Assembly: GCF_032884065.1 (NCBI RefSeq)
Contig: NC_088866.1
Span: 55,560,068 to 55,624,067, forward strand
Reading direction: 5' to 3'
DNA from: Artemia franciscana
Taxonomy: Eukaryota; Arthropoda; Branchiopoda; Anostraca; Artemiidae
Length of the DNA: 64,000 nucleotides
The notes beneath the pieces were generated by a model, which saw only the letters and a program-made list of their open reading frames with translations, did no database searches and was not told the origin of the DNA. This document shows positions 37,070-48,850 of this stretch, piece after piece (the first letter of the stretch is position 1; each line of letters opens with the position of its first letter). Position numbers and translations under genes: made by a program.

Positions 37070-38950
37070 AAACAAATACAAAAAAAAACAGAAGAGTAAA
37101 TTTGAGATGAAGCTCAAATTTAGCATGAATGCAAGACATATGTAAGTGCAGTAAAATTGCACTGAAAGTCATCTCTTATATTTTCAAGATATTAATTCAG
37201 AGAGTAATTCAAGAATAGAAGATTACCTATTAACTCATTAAAAAAGGATTTAAATGGCATTTGTAACTTTGTTAAAGAACACAATTAAAGACTAGCAGCA
37301 CATCAGATAATTAAAAGTACTTGTAAGTTTAGAAACAATAAAACTTGCACATAATGGTGCAACTGCATGTTTAAAACAAAACTGACTCTGCCAACTGCAG
37401 GAGAAAGAAGGTAAATGTTCAGTTCCATCACAAGTGTCTAAACAGTTCCAGTGTCTAAACTGGAAACAATGCTGCAAAGCAGCATAGTTTCTATACTATA
37501 ATACTTAGAAATGCTAATTATAGGAGCATATCCATTTCTGGTTGACCCTTCTCCTCTATGAGGTAAACTAAAAAAACATGTAAAGTGGGCTTGTTTGTAT
37601 GTAACATTACCTATGAAGCAGAGCATATTAGTCCTTGAGCCCTGCAGACAGTGGGGAGAGGTCTGTATTCCAAATTTATTTAATAAACCTTGTCTGAGTG
37701 TTCTTTTTTATTACTCTTTATTGAACAAATATAGAATATAGACCTTGCCCTGCTGCCTGCAGGGCTCATAGATGAATATGCTATGCTCTATAGGTGATGT
37801 TAAATGTAAGCAAGCCCACTTTATTCATTATAGCCTAGTCTTGTTGGAGAGGGATTTTAGAAAGGGATGCACTTTTCTAATAATGACACAGAAACAATGT
37901 GATCATCAAAATCCCATTATATGCAGTAATAAACACTTTAGAGCACTTGGGAGGAAACTAGACATTTATCCAAATATCAAAGCTGACAGAAGAAACATGG
38001 TAGGCTAGATGGAAAAATTGTTTTGAATTTATTACCTACTTTGAGTATGACAAATCTATGCTTGCAAATTATGTAGCCTGACTTTAATAAATTGAATTTA
38101 ACAATAAAATACTAAGCTTGAAACCAATGTTTTTGCCCTTTTTCTACCAAAAACCAAATTTTAAGGGTCCAAAATAGACTCAAAATTGAATTTGAAAGAA
38201 AATAATTATTATATTCATGAAGCTTGCATCTAGTGTTATGTACATTTTATTTGAAGGTTAATAACATGAACTGCTATGTGTTTAGCCTAGGCCAAAGGTT
38301 CTCCCCATACACAATGTGTTATACACAACAATACTAGACATTATACAATAAGAATTCTTTTCTTAACATATTTCCCTATATGAAGGGGCTTCCATAGACC
38401 TATACTTAAGGGTTTCCTAATAAACCTGTTTGCCAGCACCTGCACAAACATCTCATAAAGTTAGTGTTAATTGTGAAAAACTTTTGATAAAATTTTAGCA
38501 GTAATTTTTTTAAACCATGTAGAAAATTTAAACATATCAAAATAAGGCAAGCTAAGGTCTAGAACCTAATATAAGTTAAACCTTTCAACAACTGTCTACC
38601 TTTGCTGTAATTTTACACAAGACAAAAATGAAGCCCGTAATCTAGAATTCTTCATAAAATTAATGAAAATGATGATCCTTTTTATAAATGCGTTTCTCTG
38701 GATAAATTCCTTCTTAGGAATTTAGACTGCTACCTGGCATCCAATTCTCCGATAAACGCTAAATATAGATGCTAACTAATATCATCAAACGCACCTTGGT
38801 AGCAAAAATTTGAAATATTTAGCAATGTGCTTTTTTTTATCAACTCGGACAAATACCAAATTTTAAAAGATATTAAACGTGCTTTTTATAAAGGAAGGTG
38901 AACAACTGGGGAGCGAAGTTTAAAGATATAGAACGTGTTTGAAATATCAG
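37070..38950. other. No gene recognised
   Basis: Expected to contain the Helitron 3' end, but no hairpin plus CTAG was found. Otherwise AT-rich and CpG-poor. The short frames (37292-38008) have no recognisable motif. Confidence 0.5.
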
Positions 38951-39415
38951 CAGTAGATAGTTCGCATCTAGCATTCATTCAGTGCAGTCGCATTTCGCTA
39001 GCTCTGATAATTTGTGACGTGTGATTTGACCAGTCAACAACTAATTGAATTTAAGCCGGATTAACTCTGTACCTGTTTGGAATAAATAACGAGTGAAATA
39101 CTTCTGAACTTGTAATTGAAACTTGTTAGATAAATTTATAAACTTGTATATGGTTACGGCTTAAGGATTATTTATGGATTGTGGCTGTGAGTTAGTATTC
39201 AGCACTACTATCATCTGAGTCGTGCATTGAAATATTCGGATTACTTGCAAATCACTGGATTACTAGCCCCACTCAAAGATAAGTTATTATTTATTCTCAT
39301 TGCATTCATTTAGCCAGTGTGGATCATTTCATAATTGTGCTTATTGAGAACTTCTCTGTGGATATACCTCTTTCACTTAATTGTTTTTGGACTGATGCCG
39401 AGCCGTGAGTGAAAT

Positions 39416-40537
39416 TTGCTTATCATGGACAATTGGAATACCAGTACGCTTTATTATTGCCCAGTTTTGAATTTTGCTCAGCACAATCTCAATGGGGGGT
39501 TGGACCATCAGTCTATTGTGAAATACGCTAGTGATTTTTTCCCGTATGAAGATGTTCTTGGAGCTAAGAAACTTTTATATATCAATTGCTTCCCAGATGA
39601 GCCTATACCTCGTCGTTCGGGATCCAGTGCTAAGAATAGTTCATTGTCGGACATTATCGCTACTCTTTCTCGCTGCTCTGCAGAAAATATTGATATTCCA
39701 GAGTTTGTGATCAAATCCCCCTCTGAAGTCCCTAGCATTCCGGCGTCAGCTTATTCAATCCTTACCACCAAAGTCAACCAGTGCCTTGATCAGTTAAAAT
39801 CGCTTGCTCACCTCAATAGTCCAACAACGTCTATTAATAGTTCTTTGGTCTCAGATAGTAAGGGTACCAATCACAAACCCTCGTACGCCGTTGTTCTTAA
39901 ATATCCGCCTCCAGAACTAAGAGACCCCGTTTCTCGCAAGAAAAAGCTTGATTCTTTCGCCGGACATGACGGTATTGTGTCGGTAAAGTCCGATCCGGTA
40001 AGGAAAAGATGGGTTGTTGTTACGCGGGATAAAGCTTCTGCCAATTCTCTTGCCGCATCTGCTGTTGCGAGCTATCCAAATATTCTTGCTAAAGTGATTG
40101 ATCGCAAACCTCTTGGAGTAATTAGGGGACTTCCCGATAGTGTTTCTAGCAGTATACTCATCTCCGTTATTCCTGGTCTTGTTGAGGCCAGCCAGATCGG
40201 CTCTTCTCATACATTCCGTTTAGAGTTCCTTGATTCCGCTGCACTAAAATCTGCCATCGCTACAGGTCTGCGCTTGGGTTACAAGTCTTTTAAAATATCG
40301 GAATACAAAGAATTGCCCAGGCGGTGTCTTAGATGCCAAAGTATCCATCATTCGTTAGCTCACTGCCCATGTGCCCCGAATGAGATGAAGTGCTCTAAAT
40401 GTTCCGGATGCCATTCCAATACTAAAGACAATCCTTGCTTAGAGGCTCCGAAATGTGCCAACTGCGGCGAAGCTCATGTTTCCTATAGTATGAATTGCCC
40501 AGTGATAAAACGCGCTCTGAACTCTGCTCCAAAATGA
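39416..40537 (+). CDS. LINE 1 ORF1, RNA-binding zinc-knuckle protein
   Basis: 373 codons, intact. The C-terminal part has three zinc knuckles in a row: CLRCQSIHHSLAHC (about residue 305), CSKCSGCHSNTKDNPC and CANCGEAHVSYSMNC. Before them is a region (about residues 160-290) that fits the RRM-like fold usual in such ORF1 proteins. The protein would coat LINE RNA in the particle. Its stop overlaps the ORF2 start as ATGA (40534-40537), a layout used by LINEs for coupled reinitiation. The host context gives no sign of domestication. Confidence 0.9.
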   Translation: MLIMDNWNTSTLYYCPVLNFAQHNLNGGLDHQSIVKYASDFFPYEDVLGAKKLLYINCFPDEPIPRRSGSSAKNSSLSDIIATLSRCSAENIDIPEFVIKSPSEVPSIPASAYSILTTKVNQCLDQLKSLAHLNSPTTSINSSLVSDSKGTNHKPSYAVVLKYPPPELRDPVSRKKKLDSFAGHDGIVSVKSDPVRKRWVVVTRDKASANSLAASAVASYPNILAKVIDRKPLGVIRGLPDSVSSSILISVIPGLVEASQIGSSHTFRLEFLDSAALKSAIATGLRLGYKSFKISEYKELPRRCLRCQSIHHSLAHCPCAPNEMKCSKCSGCHSNTKDNPCLEAPKCANCGEAHVSYSMNCPVIKRALNSAPK

Positions 40538-43188
40538 ACCAAGCCACTATTTTAAGTTTTGCTTCTCTTAATATTAACGGCACAAAAGACAAAGACTTGT
40601 TCATTAATGAATAATTAGTCCATGACATAGTGTTCTTGCAAGAACATCTTTTGACCAAATCAAACGTTTCTAGCCTGAAGCGATCTTCTGTCCACCATTT
40701 CTTTTCGCAAGAGGCCAAGAAAACTAGAGGCCGCCCTTCCGGTGGCCTAGCAATTTTTTTCCGTTCCCCATCAAAGCCCTCTGTGATTCATTGTGATGAT
40801 AACATCTTAGTGATTCAATGTGACAGTACCGCCTTTATAAACGTTTACTTACCTTGCGATCGACGTTCTGTAGCATCGTTCACATCTTTCGCTAAATGTT
40901 GCTCCAGTTTAAAGTCTCTACTTGAAAGTCTACGTTTGAAAGACCTAAATTGGGTTTTAGCTGGTGACCTTAACTGTGACATTCTTGGTACCTCCGATAG
41001 ATCAATCCTCTTGCTAGAATCCCTTCCTAGCATATATCACGTCGCAGTTAAGAGCCTCCCATTCACGTATATTCATAACAGAGGCTGTTCAAAATCGAAC
41101 CTGCATCAAGTGATCTCTTCCAGTTCCAGCTTAATATCATCGATTGTCAGGGTGGACGAAGATAAGATTGACGACGATCACCTTATTCTTAGCTGTAATT
41201 TGTCCTGTGAGCTATCTGGCAAAATACTTTCGGCTCAGCCGAAGTGGCATACGAAGTTGAATTGGGATCGTGCTAATGTCCCACTATACCTTGCTACGCT
41301 AACTGCTTTACTCTCAACCATAAAAGTGCCATATCACCTGCTGCAAACGTCAGTTCCCTCGCCTTAAAGTACAGTTGACCTAAATTTCTATTATTGTCAA
41401 ATCGTCCATTGCCTTAAATCAGCTTCCAAAGCTGCAGTGCCTGTGGATAAAGTTAGGATTGGTACAAGAAAGCCTAATTGGAACGTTGATCCTGAAGTAA
41501 AACGTGCTAAGCAAAAAGCCAAATTTTGGCTAGGTATGTGGATATCATGTGACCGACCATCTTCCGGAGCTGTTTTCTCTGTCAAACAAAAGTGTAAATT
41601 TGAATATAAGGCCAGTTTGAAGAGGGCACGCTTGAATGCATGGCCAGGCCCCACCGATAAGGCCTCCTGGAATAAGGTTATTAATAGTGAGAAATGTTCC
41701 CCATCTACCCTATCTTGTCTCCAGCTAGTTAATTTTGTTGATCATTATAAGCGTGTGTTCAGTGTATTTAATAGTTTTCTTCAGTCTTTTTATTATAAGT
41801 TGCTTAAACCACTTTTACCATATCGTCTCCTGCAGGCTCATGTCCAGCCTGTAGCAATATCTGAAATTCGCCGGGCTTTAAGAAAAATTAAGCGTTCAAA
41901 TAGCCTTGATCTTGACGGCCTTTCTTACCGATTTTTTGCTTATGATTGTCCTGCTCTACTTAACCATCTACAAATATGTTTCCAGTCTTGCTTAGCACAG
42001 TCGCTTGTTCCTGATAGTTTCCTTTGTGGCCGTGTAACGTCTATTCAAAAGCGAGGCAAGGACCCCACGTCATGTGTGAATTATCGTCCCATTACAGTAT
42101 CGTGTTTCTTAAGTAAGTTGCTTGAACATTTCTTACTACCAGAAATTGAGTCGAATTGTGATTTTACGCCTTTTCAATTTGATTTTCGGAAAAGTTTCGG
42201 TTGCTCCCATGCACATCATGTTTTAAGCCGACTCATGAAAGATGCCGTAAAAGCTAAAATGTCTTTATACTGTCTTACTGTTGATATTTCTGGAGCTTTC
42301 GACAATATTGTACACTCTCAGGCTCTATTTTCCCTTGCGTCTTCAGGTGTTAATCCTTCCGTATTAAGTTTATTGTCTTCTTGGTATTCAAAGTCTAAAA
42401 TTCAAGTTACCTGGAATGGCCAAATATCTGACCCGGTAAAAATTAATAAGGGAGTTCGGCAAGGTGCCGTATTGTCTCCTAGTATATTTAAATGCGTGCT
42501 TGCATCGTGCCTGCGTCCCCTTAGAAGTTCTGTTTTTTACGGTAATACTGGTTTGTCTTCTATTGCATATGCAGATGACGTTCTTCTTGTTGCCCGGACT
42601 CGCCGTGGATTGCTTTCTAATTTTACTATATTAACCAATGAACTATCTAAGCTTGGACTGTCAGTTAATGCGTCTAAATGCGAGTTTATTTGTTTTAATA
42701 GCCCTTATGCGGTCGCTCCATTCGTTTCTGGGACTGCAGTTCTACCATGTTCTTCTTTAGTTAGTTGGCTTTGTCTGTGTTTCGGCCTAACACTTTCCGC
42801 TACCTGTTCATCCCTAGTGAATCAAGCCGTGAAAAACCTACGCGTCGCTTACGGAAAAATATCCCCAAACAAAAGCCGTTACAACCGCAACGGTTTGTGC
42901 ATGATTTATAACGCTTATTGCGCCCCTGTGCTTTTGTTTTTATCAGGCATGGCTCATCTGTTCCGTAAGAAAGATCCACATACTCTACGTACGGCTTATT
43001 TCAGATATTGCAAATTCCTCCTCCGGCTTCCTAGATGGCACCGAAACAAAAAAATAATTGCTCGATTTGGTTTAGTAGATGTGCCTTCTCGGATTCGGTC
43101 TTCCAGTGATGATTTATGTAAAAAGACTGTCAACTTTATTCACGTTTATGACCCTCTGCAGCCTTTTTTCCATATTGATACTGGTTGA
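40534..43188 (+). pseudogene. LINE 1 ORF2, endonuclease and reverse transcriptase
   Basis: One frame of 885 codons beginning MNQATILSFASLNINGTKDK, interrupted only by TAA at 40612 and TAA at 41365. Endonuclease boxes: LNING, IVFLQEH, WVLAGDLNCDI and DDHLIL. RT boxes: SCVNYRPITVSCFLSKLLEH, LTVDISGAFDNIVHS, INKGVRQGAVLSPSIFK, SIAYADDVLLVA (catalytic YADD near 42565) and LSKLGLSVNASKCEF. It nicks target DNA and copies its own RNA at the nick. With just two nonsense codons and no frameshift it is the best-preserved transposon gene in the window. Confidence 0.93.
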
Positions 43189-43315
43189 TTAGTCCATATT
43201 GTCTTTTGTTAGTTTGAATTTTGTTTTTCTTCGCTGTTTATCGTATTTGTTTTTGTTTATTTACTTATATTTATTTATAGTACTCCGTACTTTGTGTTTT
43301 TTTATACTTTACGGG

Positions 43316-43345
43316 TAATAAAGTTCATTCATTCATTCATTCATA
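43316..43345 (+). repeat. LINE 1 3' tail
   Basis: AATAAAG followed by about five TTCA repeats. The tail is immediately followed by the 5' end of the next LINE. The truncated copy at 5672 ends in the same way. Confidence 0.9.
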
Positions 43346-43408
43346 GAGAAACAGGGTGATTTAAGAGTGGAAGTTTGACTTTTAAGTATAGAAAATAGTA
43401 AAGAGAAG

Positions 43409-44993
43409 ATGAATCTCCCTCCAGATCCAGGGATAGTTTTACCTGTGACCATGCACCACAATGTGGTTGGTTATCAACAACATGGACAACTTATATTTGT
43501 GAGATCTCCCATTACCAATCAAGGACAGCCTGTGATTTTCCAGGATATGCAAGTGAACCCACTTGCAAGTGTTTCTAGCTGCCAGGGAGAAGGTCATTTT
43601 AGTCCAGTGTCAGGAGGAATAACAAATATCAGCCATTTCCCAATTGTGAAAAACTATTCAGTGCCTACTTCAAACAGATTTCAATCCCTTCAAGAATGGA
43701 ATGAGGACTTTCCCCTTTACAATCAAGTGAAAATAGTGAAGAAGAAATGAGAACAGTGAACCCACTAGAAGCTGAAGGTGTTATAAGTGAGGCAAACACT
43801 GACAATCCTACAAAAACTTTATGAAAAGAAGAGATGTTTCACCAGTGTCTGAGTACCTGAATCAACCTCAAAACAGAAATTTGAAGCGGAAGCTTAATGA
43901 AGTACAAAGTAGCATAAATCAGAATCCTACCATGTTGAACAAGAAAAGTGTTGACATGCCATATAGTTATCTTTTATCCATTTCTGTGGAAGCTCGAGTA
44001 ACTGAGGATAACCAAAAGTTCCCAGATGATTTCACAATTGCTAAATTTTTGAGCTCTATTTTTGGAAAGGAAAAGTTTGAATTTGAAGTTAATAAGACAA
44101 GAGGAAGACTTTTAATCCATACAGAAAAAGAGGAGATAGCTGCTAAACTGTGTACAATAAGTCAAATAGCAGAAACTAAAGTTAAAGTGAATAAACGGGA
44201 AAGCCTGACTCGAGGCATTGTGAAAGGTGTTCCTCTACATCTCTCAAATGAGGATATTCTAGCAAGTATAAGGTCAAACATTGAAGTTTTATCAGTTATC
44301 AGACAGAAAAGATTTAACAAAGAATTGAAAAAATTAGAGGACAGTCTTGCAGTTTTAGTTACATTTAAATCAAATCTTCTTCCCTCTAGCATATGGTTCT
44401 GTGGAAGAAATAGGGAACTTCATATCTATAACAGAAGAGTGATCCAATGTTTCAAGTGCCAAAAATATGATCATATCCAAAAGGACTGCCATGCCAACCA
44501 ACCAATCTGCTTGCGATGTGCAGGGAAGCATTCATCAGCAGAATGTCATCTTAAGAATAACCAAGTCACTACCAACAAAGACATGTATAAATGTGCCAAT
44601 TGTCTTGGAAATCATTCTTCAACTTCACCAGCCTGTCAAATTAGAGTGAAAAATAAAGAGATTCTGAATGTGGCTGAAAAATATCAAGTTAGCTTTAAAA
44701 GAGCTCAGGTTATGTACAGAAGTTATGCCCAAGCAGTTCATAGTAGTGCAGTAAAACCTGAAAGAACCAATGTAAATAGAATATGGACAGACACCATAGA
44801 ATCGGTGAAACGTCAAACTATAACAGACACAGTGAATAAAATCTTGATTGCATTGGCTCTATCCCCTGAAGTGCTTTCAATAGGCTCAGCTCCAATTGCA
44901 GAAAGAGTGGAGAAGATATGCGAATTTATGGATAAACTCAATTTGACAACAGTTGACACCAGTTTTATAAGGGATCAGTGTGCTAACAAATGA
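43409..44993 (+). pseudogene. LINE 2 ORF1, zinc-knuckle protein, one frameshift
   Basis: The N-terminal part 43409-43750 begins MNLPPDPGIVLPVTMHHNVV and includes TSNRFQSLQEWNEDFP. After a frame change near 43745-43820 the frame 43821-44993 runs on with a central RRM-like stretch and three zinc knuckles: CFKCQKYDHIQKDC, CLRCAGKHSSAEC and CANCLGNHSSTSPAC. It ends in a Lys/Arg-containing tail. Its stop overlaps the ORF2 start (AAATGACT, 44990-44993), as in LINE 1. Confidence 0.87.
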
Positions 44994-46434
44994 CTTTAAA
45001 TCTAAAAATGCTATCATGGAATGCCAGATCACTTGTGAAAGTTAATAAGGACCTTCTTGTGCAGTTTTGTTTGGATAATCAAATAGATATCTTTTGTATC
45101 CAAGAGACATTCCTTAAACCTTTTATAAAGATACAGTTTCATGGTTATAGGGTCATACGACAAGACAGAACAGATCGTGACAAAGGGGGAATCATTATTG
45201 GAGTGAGAAATCACATTCAGTTTAATCAACAATGGGTTAAGTTAAGTCAGGGAAGAGCCGAGATAATAGGATGCAAAATGTTTATAGATCGCCAGAAGAA
45301 AATAAATATTTTCTATATTTACAACCTGATGGAAGTGAAAACAATTTAAGAGAAGCATTTGAACAAATGATGCAAAGTGTACCTAGTCGAGAATTGATGA
45401 TAGCTGTAGGAGACTTTAATGCTCACAGTGAGAGCTGGTGCACAAGTGGCCGATCCAACAATGCTGGAAGAGATATTGAAGATTTTCTTATGAACAATAA
45501 TGACCTATGCCTTTTAACCCCAAAAAATTTACCTACCCACCTCAACCATAACACTGGACAATACAGCACCATAGACCTAGTCTTCTTTTCCCCACATATT
45601 GCTCCTACCACAAAGGTGACATCTTTAAATAATACAATACTATATAGTGACCATCTTCCAGTGATGATTGAGTTAAATGGTTGTAATTATATACAAGCTA
45701 ATAACATAGCACACAAGTTCAAATTGAAGAAGACTGATTGGAAAACTTTCTCAACTGCATTAGAAAATGTCCATATTGAGGAGCAGTTAAAGGAGGTGTC
45801 TTCATCAGAAGAAAAGATTAAGATATTTCAAACGGTTTTAATGGATGTTGTGGATAAAGTTGTTCCCAAAATTAATACACACAAATTGAATCACAAAGTT
45901 ACTAAGTGGTGGAATGAAACATGCACCAAAGCGAAACAAGACCTTAAAGATGCGAAGTCCAATTATGAACGCCTTCCTACCTTTCATGGATATGTAGAGT
46001 ACCAACGAAAGGCTGCTGAATTTAAGAAAACAGTAATTGCTGCTAAACGGGAAAGCTGGATTAATTTCCTCAATAAGTTAGATTTTAGAGTCCCTGCATC
46101 AAGAGTCTACTCAACAGTTAAGAGTCTGATTAGCGGAAGTCGTGAAGATCAAACAAATCCTCCAATAACATACAAGAATTCCACCCTAGTTACCGATCAA
46201 GAAATAGCTGAAGCAGCTGTATCCCTACTTGACAGTGTCATTGGAGTACCTTATCCATTAAGTGACTGTGAAATTGAAGTGAAAGCTAAAGTTAAGAGAT
46301 TTTCCAAAAGTCATCGATCTGTAGCTTATAATCAACCTTTTCTTACACAAGAAATTGAAGATATGATTTTCCCCCAATTTGTGAAAGCCCTGTTGAAAAA
46401 ACTGGGTTGCTGCTTCATTAAATATCATAAATGA
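44990..46434 (+). pseudogene. LINE 2 ORF2, endonuclease part
   Basis: Starts MTLNLKMLSWNARSL (the conserved WNARSL box of the endonuclease fold), then IDIFCIQETFLKP and GYRVIRQDRTDRDKGGIII. A frameshift and probable small deletion near 45300-45345 leads to the second frame: ELMIAVGDFNAHSESW, TGQYSTIDLVFFSP and YSDHLPVMIEL (catalytic D and H). The thumb-side linker follows to 46434, where the frame shifts again into RT. Confidence 0.88.
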
Positions 46435-47128
46435 GTTGTGGAATGAAGGACAGTTTCCAAAAATCTGGAAGGATGGAGTAGTTGTTTTGATACCAAAAGT
46501 GGGCAAAGATAAAAGTAAACTAGACAATTATAGAACAATAACTTTACTACCTGTGCTAGGAAAAGTTTATGAACGATTGGTGAAACAGAGAATGAACCAA
46601 GTGATTGAATTGAATAGAGGACTCAAGAATATACAGTGTGGATTTAGACGTAATAGAAATACAGAGGATGTGATGCTGATGTTCATGAATGATGCTGTTT
46701 ATGCTTTAGAAAACAAAAAAGTTTTACTGATGGCATTTTTGGATGCAGTATCAGCTTTTGATAGTATGGTCCACCGTCGTATATTAGAAGCAATAATGGC
46801 TGCTGCAGTTAAAGGTCAGCTCCTAGAATTTTCGGATTCTTTTTTAGAAGGGAGAGAAGTTAAAATCAAAGTTGGAAGTTGCTATTCCCAAAGTAAAGTA
46901 TTAAGAAGAAGAGGAGTGCCACAAGGCTCAGTGCTAGGACCTGATTACTACAATCTAAGTGAATATGATCTCCCTGTAGATGAAGGAGAAAATGGAGTAG
47001 GTATATTTGCAGATGACAATGGTATATGGGTTATTGCAGATAATGTGAATGAAGCACCAACACAGTTACAGATAATCCTTGATCAAGTCCAGAGGTGGTC
47101 CCAAGAAAACTGTCCAATTTTCTCCTGA
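46395..47128 (+). pseudogene. LINE 2 ORF2, reverse transcriptase part
   Basis: FPKIWKDGVVVLIPKVGKDK, LDNYRTITLLPVLGKVYERL, MAFLDAVSAFDSMVHRR, RRGVPQGSVLGPDYYN and FADDNGIWVIAD, in canonical RT order. The catalytic pair is the DD of FADD. A frameshift near 47080-47125 moves to the next frame, which continues PEKSKIMMITRKRN and FKWLGCIFDKNLSFRPHI. Confidence 0.9.
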
Positions 47129-48746
47129 AAAATCTAAAATCATGATGATTACAAGGAAGAGAAATACAACATTGCCCAGACTGTACCTTAATAATGAGTT
47201 ATTGGAGATTGTGGGTGAATTTAAATGGCTTGGTTGCATCTTCGACAAGAACTTATCATTCAGACCACACATACAACAACTCAAGATCTCATGCTTGAAG
47301 AGACTCAATATTATGCGAATGATATCAGCAACAAGATGGGGTCCCAAACCAGACTTTCTTTTGGAATTTTATATCAAATACATAAGATCAAAACTAGAGT
47401 ATGCTTCATTGGTGTATGAGGCTGCCAGCCCGTCTGCATTAAGGCTATTGGACACAGTACAATATAGTGCCATAAGAGTTTCATTTGGAGCACGTAAAAC
47501 AACACCTAAGCCATTCTTAGAATCAGAAAGTGGATTGGAAAGTTTGGAAGTGAGAAAAAATGTGCGTTCATTGAAATACTTGAAAAAGCTTTGGACATCA
47601 GATCACAACCACCCATTTAAATCTACGATACTTAAAAGAAAAAGACTATGGATTTCCTCAAAGAAACAGCATGGAATTATTAAAGCTTTGCATTTGGCAG
47701 AAAATTTGGGATTACAGGTAAATTTAAACCTAGCACTAGAAGTACCCAATCTAAATATCACGCCAATATGGGCCAATCAAAAAGTTCCGTGCTTTTGTGA
47801 TTTTGAAAAATGGGATGGATTGGATTATAATCAATCATTCACAATGGAGAAAAGAATTACCTACCCAGAAGCCATGGACGTCTTTAGTGATGCTTCAAAA
47901 AGTGACAAGGTCGGAGCTGCGATTTGGATACCAATGTGGAATGTGAAAGAACTTTACCGTCTCCATGAAAAAATGTCAATTTTCGACGCTGAAGTGTTTG
48001 CTATACGACAAGCAGTATCGTATCTATATAAGAAATTACAAAGCGGGGATCAGGTTGGAATATGTACAGACTCTAAAAGTGCTGTTTCATGTTTAAATGA
48101 ATTCAGTGATGGAGCGAATAAATCAAGAGAAGTGATTTCATGCTTTGTAGCCATGCAGCAACTGCTTTCTAAAGGAATAAAGCTATCGCTTCATTGGATA
48201 CCTGGCCACAAGAAAATCCAGGGTAATGAACAAGCTGATTTAACAGCTAAAATGGCCGCCAGTGCAGACATACAAATAATACAAACAACGACACCAACAA
48301 TAGTATTCCAGATAGAAGACATAATACAGCGGATAAAACAGTTTAGCCTTGAAGAAAATAGAAATCTCTCTGGAAATCTTTTGATTACAAAGAAGACCAG
48401 AAGGAAATTCGAAAATAAGTTGTATGAAAGTTTATCAAGAGAAGAAGGAAAAATTGCATTTCGACTTAGGTAACATCATGCAGCTACACGATCATATCTT
48501 ACTCGTTTCTATGGAGAAGATCCAAAGTGCATCTATTGTGGTCAGACAGAGACCTTAGCACACCTCATCATCCATTGTGTCTGCACAGAATGTTACAGGA
48601 CAGACATTAGAAGGTTTATGAGAGAACATCGAATAAAACTATGTGAAGAATTACTCAGAGGAGCATTAACTGAAGAACAATCGGTTGAAAGCATAAATTT
48701 AGTTTGTGAATTTTTGAGATTGATTGGTAGAAAAAGGACGTTATAA
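47079..48746 (+). pseudogene. LINE 2 ORF2, RT thumb, RNase H and C-terminal zinc knuckle
   Basis: 464 uninterrupted codons to 48473. The RNase H active-site residues are all in place: MDVFSDASKSDKVGAAIW (D), SIFDAEVFAIRQAV (E), GICTDSKSAVSCL (D) and HWIPGHKKIQGNEQADLTA. A stop at 48471-48473 interrupts a line that continues HHAATRSYLTRFYGEDPKC and CIYCGQTETLAHLIIHC, the usual C-x2-C...H...C ending of this LINE group, and closes at 48744-48746. The intact RNase H is notable beside the broken endonuclease. Confidence 0.9.
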
Positions 48747-48850
48747 ACTTTTCGCAGGGAATCGTAAAGATACAATTGTGGAAGTGCATGGACCCTAAGG
48801 TGTTAAAACACAGAGGGGGTCTTTCGGCGATTCACTTCACTTCACTTTTA

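Larger units (their letters stand above)
38951..43345 (+). mobile_element. Near-complete non-LTR retrotransposon (LINE 1)
   Basis: 5' UTR (start uncertain, about 38.7-39.0 kb), ORF1 39416-40537, ORF2 40534-43188, and a 3' UTR ending in AATAAAG and TTCA repeats (43322-43345). ORF2 has an apurinic-type endonuclease and RT but no RNase H. A simple-repeat tail rather than poly(A) suggests the CR1/L2/Daphne side of the LINE tree, while zinc-knuckle ORF1 recalls Jockey, so I leave the clade open. A truncated relative is at 4764-5672. The element is dead as read (two stops in ORF2) but young compared with the others, since its CpGs are largely kept. Confidence 0.93.
43346..48848 (+). mobile_element. 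Near-full-length non-LTR retrotransposon with RNase H (LINE 2)
   Basis: Order: ORF1 (43409-44993, one frameshift), endonuclease (44990-45690), RT (about 46400-47130), RNase H (about 47860-48260), C-terminal zinc knuckle (about 48510-48600), and a 3' end in TTCAC repeats (48828-48845). RT plus RNase H with zinc-knuckle ORF1 is the I-group layout (I, Loa, Nimb, Outcast and kin). There are at least four frameshifts and one or more stops, so it is inactive. It begins right at the tail of LINE 1. Confidence 0.92.
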
